From: Kryptolebias marmoratus
Taxonomy: Eukaryota > Chordata > Actinopteri > Cyprinodontiformes > Rivulidae
Assembly (NCBI RefSeq): GCF_001649575.2
Contig: NC_051434.1
Span: 20,373,449-20,437,448, forward strand
Direction of reading: 5' to 3'
Length of the DNA: 64,000 nt
Each line of letters begins with the position of its first letter. Position 1 is the stretch's first letter. The notes below the pieces were generated by a model, which saw only the letters and a program-made list of their open reading frames with translations, made no database searches and was not told the DNA's origin. The position numbers were made by a program, and so were the translations under genes. This document shows positions 33,277 to 64,000 of this stretch, piece after piece.

Positions 33277-35575
33277 CCCAAGTTCAAAAAAGTTGGGACA
33301 TTGTGTAACATGTAAATTAAAAACAGAATGAAATCATTTGCAAATCTCATAAACCCATATTTTATTCACAATCAAATGTATTTTCATTTACATTTAAGAA
33401 CAACTATTGGTGACCAAAGTGCTGCACACAAAACTATAAAAAGATAAGAGACCACAAAACAAACAAAATTAAAAACAAATAAAAAACAAATGTATTTTAG
33501 GAAGAGACTGATATAAATGGGCAGTGGAACATAGAAAAAAAAAATATGTTTAAACTAATTTCCAATTTGATGGCAGCAACACATTTCAATAAAGTTGTTC
33601 CAGGTGACAAGACGAGGCTTGGCAGAACTCAAACTCACAATGACACGACAAAGTTTTAAGGATTTTATTGCCAGGAAGCTGGGAGCAGGCTCAAAGTCTC
33701 ACTCACGTGATCGGCTAGTGATGGTAACGGAACTGGTAAGTCCACTCCAACTTGGTTTAGTGTTGCAAACCGGCTGGTCTGAAAGGGGCTGAGACGAGAG
33801 GGAAAATCCAGATCCAGGCGTGAGGTCGTTACCGGTAGGTCAGAGGTCCAAAGCCAAAACCAGACAGGGAGAATCCAAAGGGCGAGGTCCAGATGAGCGA
33901 GGCAAGGTCGGCAACGAGAGATCAGAGTCCAAAGAAGTATCAGGCAGGGAGCAGACAAGAGACGGTGGTCATGGAACAGGCAAGGGTCGAGATCAGGCAT
34001 GAACGAGAGTAGTACGCTGGACATTTACTTGCAACAAGGCTTTCAATAATCTGGCACTGTGATCTGGGAGCTGTGGGTATTTATGGTGACAGGAACAGGT
34101 GAGACAGATGAAGCTGATTACATGGGCATGGCAACATGGGTGTGGCTTGAACTGTGGGACTGTGGAAAGTTACATGACTGTGGCAAGAGGCGTGGCAGGA
34201 ACAGATGGAGCTGTGACACCAGGACCATAATTCCCACTGTCAATCATCTCTTGTTTTAACATCTAGGAACTGAGGAGAGCAGTTGCTGGAGCTTTTGGAG
34301 GGAATGATGTCCTATTCTTGTCTGGACGAGTATTCTAGCTGTTCAACAATCCTGGGTTTCCTTTGCTGTAGTTTTTGTTTCATGATACGTCAAATGTTTT
34401 CAGTTCTGCAGGCAAACCAGTTCAATACTCAGATTCTTCTACTATGAAACCATAAGGTTGTAATGGATCCAGTCTGTGGTTTAACATTGTCTTGTTGAAA
34501 TTAGCAAGGCCTTCCTTAAAAAAGACGTTCTCTGGATGAGAGCATATGGTGTTCTAAAACCTGTGTAAATGTTTCTGCATTGATCAAGCCTTTCCAGATG
34601 TGTAAGCTGCCCATGCCATAGGCACTAATACACCCCCATACCATAAGAGAGGTAGGCTTTTGAACTGTGAGCTGATAACAGGCTGGATGGTTCCCCTCCT
34701 CTTTAGTACAGAGGACATGGCGTCCATGGTTTCCAGAGAGAATTTCAAATTTTAATTCATCTGACTACAGAACAGTTTTCCACTTTTCCTCAGTCAATTT
34801 TAAATGAGCTTTAGTCTAGAGAAGGCAAAAGTGTTTCTGAATGGTGTTCACATTTTTCTTCTTGTTTGCCTGATAGAGCTTTAACCATCATCTGTGGATG
34901 GAACAGTGAACTGTGTTTACAGACAATGGTCTGTGGAAGTGTTCCTGAGTCCATGAGGTAATATTCAGAACAGAATCAGACCTGGTTTTAATGCAGTGGC
35001 CCCTGAGGGCCCGAAGATCACAGACATCCAACACTGACCTTCAGCCTTTTGTCCTTTGAGCTCAGAGATTTCTCCAGATTCTTGAAATCTTTTAAATGAT
35101 ATTATGAACTGCAGATGATGAAATATTTAAGTCTTCCCAATTTTCAATTGAAGAATATTATTTTGAAATTGTTCTACTATTTTTAGAGGCAGTTTGTCAC
35201 AGACTAGTGAACCTCTGCCCATCTTTACTTCAAAGAGATCAAGCTCATGCTCTTTTTATACCCAGTTCTCTTACTAACCTGATGCCAATTAGCCTAATTA
35301 GTTGCAAAATGATCCTCTAGCTGTTTTCTATTTCTACCATTTACTTTTACAAACTTTTGTTGCCACCGTCCCAAACTGTTTTTTAGATAGACTGCTGCCT
35401 TCAAATTCAAAACTACCCAATTTTTTAACTTCAAATGGTAAAGATCCCTATTTTATGATGTGTTCATTGTGTTTCATTGTGAATTAATGTTTGTTCATGA
35501 GATTTGCAAATCATTGTGTTTTCCACATTGAAAAACATGATAAAACATGATAAACATTTGGGCTCCATCTTCTTG
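33277..35575 (-). mobile_element. Tc1-like relic split by a solo LTR
   Basis: The left terminus CAACCCCAAGTTCAAAAAAG then TTGGGACATTGTG and the right-hand TCATGAGATTTGCAAATCAT block are the characteristic ends of this Tc1 group. The minus-strand interior at 34260-35250 has decayed transposase (for example the C-x-H-G-M-G-S-L-H region near 34600-34625 and the terminal S-V-P region near 34270). A 614-bp LTR plus duplication sits in its C-terminal part. Confidence 0.8.
33605..34218 (-). mobile_element. solo LTR (614 bp) with CCAGG target duplication
   Basis: CCAGG occurs at 33600-33604 and 34219-34223. On the minus strand the element starts TGTCACAGCTCC and ends CGTCTTGTCA (TG...CA). It carries a TATA-like CCATAAATACCC near 34080 and an AATAAAA signal near 33665, fixing the minus orientation. 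No internal coding region remains. Confidence 0.88.
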
Positions 35576-35708
35576 TCTTTAACAATTACTATACAGTGAC
35601 TAAATTAAACAAACAAAAGCTACTCACTGCATCAGTTTCCAAGCTCGACTTTTTATGGTGACACTTTCCTCTTTTTTTACGATAAAATCCAGAAGAGACT
35701 TCTCTTTT

Positions 35709-36325
35709 ATGGAGCGCCGTTTGTAAAGGGAGCTTGTGCTAAAAATTCATGCCTAAATTTTGTCACATTTAGCTTCTGCTAAAAATTCATGCCTAAATTT
35801 TGTCACATTTAGCTTCTGCTAAAAATTCATGCCTAAATTTTGTCACATTTAGCTTCAAACACTGTTTAAAAATGTAGTGTTGATTTTCTGATGTCACTTT
35901 TTACAACATTTAGCTAGTTGCATGTAATTGTTACAGCTGCATACTAAATATAAATCTAAATGCTAAATGTTAAATCTAAATGTTAAATGTTAAATCTAAA
36001 TGTTAAATGTTNNNNNNNNNNNNNNNNNNNNNNNNNNNNNNNNNNNNNNNNNNNNNNNNNNNNNGTTTGCTGAAATACTTTAGTAAACTAAACATTTTAC
36101 AGTTAGATATTACGTAATATCGTTGTTTATCTTCCACTCATTGGGAAAGCTAGCTGGAGTTTTTATAACAATGTGCCGGGAGTCAGGCGTTCTCCCCCGG
36201 TGTACCGAACGTGAAATGCTCGGCCAGCTGACAACACTACATTTTTAAACAGTGTTTGAAGCTAAATGTGACAAAATTTAGGCATGAATTTTTAGCACAA
36301 GCTCCCTTTACAAACGGCGCCCCAT
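35709..36325. mobile_element. palindromic TIR element with tandemly amplified termini (contains a gap)
   Basis: The left end ATGGAGCGCCGTTTGTAAAG and right end CTTTACAAACGGCGCCCCAT are inverted copies, and the match continues for about 100 bp. Flanks TCTCTTTT (35701-35708) and ACTCTTTT (36326-36333) form an 8-bp duplication with one mismatch. The left arm carries three copies of a 40-bp unit (35731-35850) that is single in the right arm. A second 20-bp tandem repeat (TAAATCTAAATGYTAAATGT) runs from 35951 into the gap at 36012. No coding region is visible. Confidence 0.8.
36012..36064. other. assembly gap (53 N)
   Basis: Run of N inside the tandem-repeat interior of the TIR element; its length is probably nominal. 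Confidence 1.
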
Positions 36326-36333
36326 ACTCTTTT

Positions 36334-37435
36334 GCTGTTTATATCACTATATTTGGGATGGTGTAATAAAAAAGCTTAGAGTCCCAATGACTTTTTTGAC
36401 TTTATGAGCTTTAAGTTGTTTTTTTTTTCCTGAGAAAGACTTAGCAGAAATTGTACACATTATAAAGTTATCTCTTAATGGTTAGTATGTGTATCTTTAA
36501 ACAAAGCCTCTGACTGACACTGATGAAGAAAACATGCAGAGTACTGAATTCAAATTTTTATGTGAAAATGTTTTAACATTTTACAATTTCAGCAGTAATT
36601 TTACAATAAAAGTACAGCATCATTCCAAATATAGAGCAGCATTTAAAAAAAGGAAAATCTGAAATTTGAGACGTTCTTCTTAAAATGATTTATTTTTGCT
36701 GCAGATGTTTAAAAAAATCAATAAAAATGTAACAATTATAATTTCAAATACTATAAATTATCATGATAGATCCAGATTTTAGGAAAAAGTATTTAAACTA
36801 GAATCAGTTGAGTTTATTGATTGCATTGTTAAAGCTAATAAGATTTTTTTGAAAGACAGATTTACTATTTGCACTGTTTATAAACTAATTTGGCTCCACC
36901 TACAACTGATCATGTCCACTTTTCGATTGGTCAAAACTCTTGACTCTAACATTGATCGGTTATTGGTGATTTTTATTGCTCTCACAGTGACCAAAGTGTA
37001 CACTTTGCTGGTGCCAATAAAGCTGCAATTTGTCAATAAAGTTTGATTCAAATGTTTGCTACAGTAATAAAGTTTTGCTCAGTTTGTATTTAAAGCAGCT
37101 AGCACAGCTAGAAGGCTAACTGTAACAAAGAAGCCATGATGACATCATCATCATCTTCATTGTTTTTTTTTCTCAGCATGTCTTTGGCCTTTTTAAAGAC
37201 CTCTCTGACCTCTGACCCTGAGATTAGTGTTGCTATGACAACCATCTCAACAGCAAGATGGTGTGATGTTAAAATCTATAATAAACAACTCATCATTATC
37301 ATCATCATCATCAGTGTAGTGCAGGAAACAAACACACATGTGTGCCATTCATGTGTGTTTTTGTGTTTGTACAAAATGTACTACAACATGTTTGATGTTG
37401 TGTGTGATGGTGTGTATGGCTGTGTGTCTGTTAGT
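36334..37435. other. pik3ca 3' flank, nothing coding
   Basis: AT-rich. A minus-strand AATAAA at 36972-36977 is one candidate pik3ca polyadenylation signal, and another lies near 36813. An ATC trinucleotide run is at about 37290-37315. The true transcript end cannot be fixed. Confidence 0.4.
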
Positions 37436-37678
37436 GCGTGTCTGGTGGAGTGTAATTGTGTATCAGTGCTGGCTGGGCATGCGTCTGAAGGTGAGTGTTG
37501 TTGTAGGTCTGATGGTGCATGTATTTGTGTGTAGTTGGTGATGTGTGGTTGTGTATCAGTACTTGTTGGGCATATGTTTGATGGTGTGTATGGTTTTGTT
37601 TGATTGTGTATCAGTGCCTGTTGGTCATGTGTCTGAGGGTTTGTGGTTGTTGTGTATCTGATGTTGTGTGGTTGTATA

Positions 37679-62267
<24,589 letters not shown>

Positions 62268-62311
62268 GGTAACCACCAATCTCAGGCTGCCTCACCTCAG
62301 CACAGCGCTAC

Positions 62312-63668
62312 CTGTGAAGACAGACAAACATCCTGTCAAACTCTGTTCTTTCAGATGATTTCAGATGATTCAGAGCTTCTCATCATATTCCACCAGACAA
62401 ATGCCATCTACTGAAACACTGGAAAGTCTTCTAAACTCTTTAAAACCTTGGATTTAGAATATATCAGCAAATCTGATGTCTGTTGCAACACCACACCCAT
62501 AAAAAAGGCTTTATTATGGCAAAGAGACAGACCAACGTCAGAATCTACAAAGGCATTGTTCTGAGGGACAGGGTCGAGTTTGGGTAAAAAAAAATCCAAT
62601 AATTCTGTTTTTACAACCAATAATATGTCAGAATTCATCACCTCGTTCAAATCCCCCAAAGAGCTGAAGTTTGTACCTTCTTCAGAGGATGATTTAGTGA
62701 CAAATTTCAGGACATCTGAGGACAGAAACCACTGTAGGATGACACTGCATGAGGAAGCCATTATGTCACAGTGATCAGGTTCTATATGGACTCAGGAGAA
62801 CCTTGGAAAAATCATTGTCCTCAACACAGAAATGTTATCTAAAACTGTTACAAGGAGGTTTTAATGAGTGTCTCTGTACTTCACCTGTTAAGACCTGGGT
62901 TTATTTCAGAAAGGAGGCCTAACAAAGTTTGAGTTTTTCTAAATACTTTGACTTAATTTACCCCGGTCAGGGAAACTCTGACTTTTCTGATCCTGTTTCT
63001 GATTTCAATGAGGTTAAATAACTCGGAGTATCTTAACCTTGATGTAAAAGTGTGCACGTGCGCAATACAAAGCCATCATCAGTGGAGCTCCGACACCACG
63101 ATTCACCATGGCAACCGCAGGAATAAAAACAGAGCTGAGCCGTTTCTGAATACCAAGTGCGCTGTGGAGATCGAAGGCAGACATTATGATGTCACAGCTG
63201 AGCCAAGCTCTTTAGTCTTTCCCAGAGCTTTAATTCATTTAGACTGTTTTAAACAATAGTTTGATTTTTTTTTGCATTTATATTAAGAGTCAAGTAATTA
63301 AAGAAATTAAATAGGACAGGATACTCTAAAACAGTCAAAATGCTGATTTGATAAAAAAAACAAACCCAACATGTTTTCACTGTAGGAAATAAATGAGATT
63401 CTCATAACAAAAACTTGATTTTATAGTTAATCATTTTAAAAACAGAATTTGCTTAAATAAAACTGAAAATTTTGGTAAATGACAACAGGTTTCACACACT
63501 TTATTCTTTAAATGATACTTTGATTCATGAACTTGTAAAAAATGTTTTATGCATGTACAATTTTTATATAATAACCAATGAACACTAATAAACTTATTAA
63601 TTTTGTAATTATCACCATCTAAGTTCTATGGCTAGTATTTTAAAAAGCAGACAGAATTTCTGTTTTTG
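62312..63668. other. pik3ca 5' region: non-coding, one weak transposon-like patch
   Basis: 62770-62840 (ATGGACTCAGGAGAACCTTG) weakly resembles Tc1 wording. A more CpG-bearing stretch at about 63040-63180 could hold an upstream promoter or first exon, but nothing decisive is visible. Confidence 0.35.
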
Positions 63669-63683
63669 ACAACATAATTAGGC

Positions 63684-64000
63684 CATCCATCCATCCATCC
63701 ATCCATCCATCCATCCATCCATCCATCAATCAATCAAATTTTATTTGTATAGCACATTTCAGCAGCAAGGCATTTCAAGGTGCTTTACATAATTAAAAAA
63801 CAAAATAAAAACAGCACGTGACAATGAATAAACAGTAAGAAAGAGAAAAACATTGAAGACATCAAAACCCTGCACTCTAACCCTAATTTAGCCATAAGCA
63901 ACTCTAAACAGGTGGGTTTTAAGTTGAGATTTAAAGGCACCCAGTGTTTCAGCTGTTTTACAGTTTTCTGGAAGTTTGTTCCAAATTTGTGGCGCATAGA
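63684..64000 (-). mobile_element. LINE/SINE-type repeat with ATCC/ATCA tail, cut by window edge
   Basis: (CCAT)n then CAATCAATC is followed by ATTTTATTTGTATAGCACAT and AGCAGCAAGGCATTTCAAGG, the inverse of the tail at 20590-20640 (GCCTTGTTGCTGAAAAGTGC). The body continues to the window end (AGTTTGTTCCAAATTTGTGG). Confidence 0.6.

Noticed and set aside
62580..62774. Small open frame upstream of pik3ca as an upstream coding exon
   Set aside because: No similarity to the PI3-kinase N-terminus, wrong strand, and p110-alpha already starts at the conserved [10 protein letters not shown].

Overview
The window is ordinary eukaryotic nuclear DNA from a ray-finned fish, most likely a percomorph teleost. 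It has spliced genes with GT-AG introns, proteins close to vertebrate orthologues, and a dense load of teleost-type repeats: Tc1/mariner relics, hAT elements, L1/Tx1, L2/Rex1-like and Rex3-like LINEs, tRNA-derived SINEs, solo LTRs and many microsatellites. It contains assembly gaps (36012-36064, 47487-47544, 48446-49322) and single Ns at 23658 and 28641. The species was inferred only from repeat style.

Two protein genes are present, both on the minus strand. (1) abcf1 (ATP-binding cassette F1, ribosome/translation-initiation associated): start codon at 17526, 15 coding exons down to 1147, then it leaves the window on the left. About 445 residues are here: the acidic/lysine-rich N-terminal region and the first ABC domain through the signature motif. 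(2) pik3ca (PI3-kinase p110-alpha): complete, from ATG at 62267 to stop at 37679, 27 coding exons, a 1070-residue predicted protein. Every exon junction was checked for phase. The summed coding length follows the human gene exon by exon except for seven additional introns.

Between them (17.5-37.4 kb) there is no intact gene. The stretch holds an L1/Tx1 LINE with ORF2 remnants (21.1-24.3 kb), an I-type LINE 3' end, a Ty3/Gypsy protease scrap, a complete SINE with an 11-bp target duplication, an unrecognised decayed multi-block coding relic (26.0-29.1 kb), an L2-like LINE split by a Tc1 relic, another Tc1 relic split by a solo LTR, and a palindromic TIR element with internal tandem repeats.

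The most unusual signals are: two places where pik3ca coding sequence has been drawn into tandem repeats (the last codons plus stop codon at 37.46-37.71 kb, and the 3' part and splice donor of exon 6 at 56.4-56.8 kb); seven extra introns in pik3ca relative to human; recurrent ACAGGTGAG-type minisatellite beside many pik3ca acceptors; four solo LTRs with intact 5-bp target duplications; hAT insertions with 8-bp duplications, one carrying a BED zinc-finger remnant; and a 92-nt near-perfect hairpin in an abcf1 intron. No bacterial-type system, CRISPR array, rRNA or functional tRNA gene was seen.
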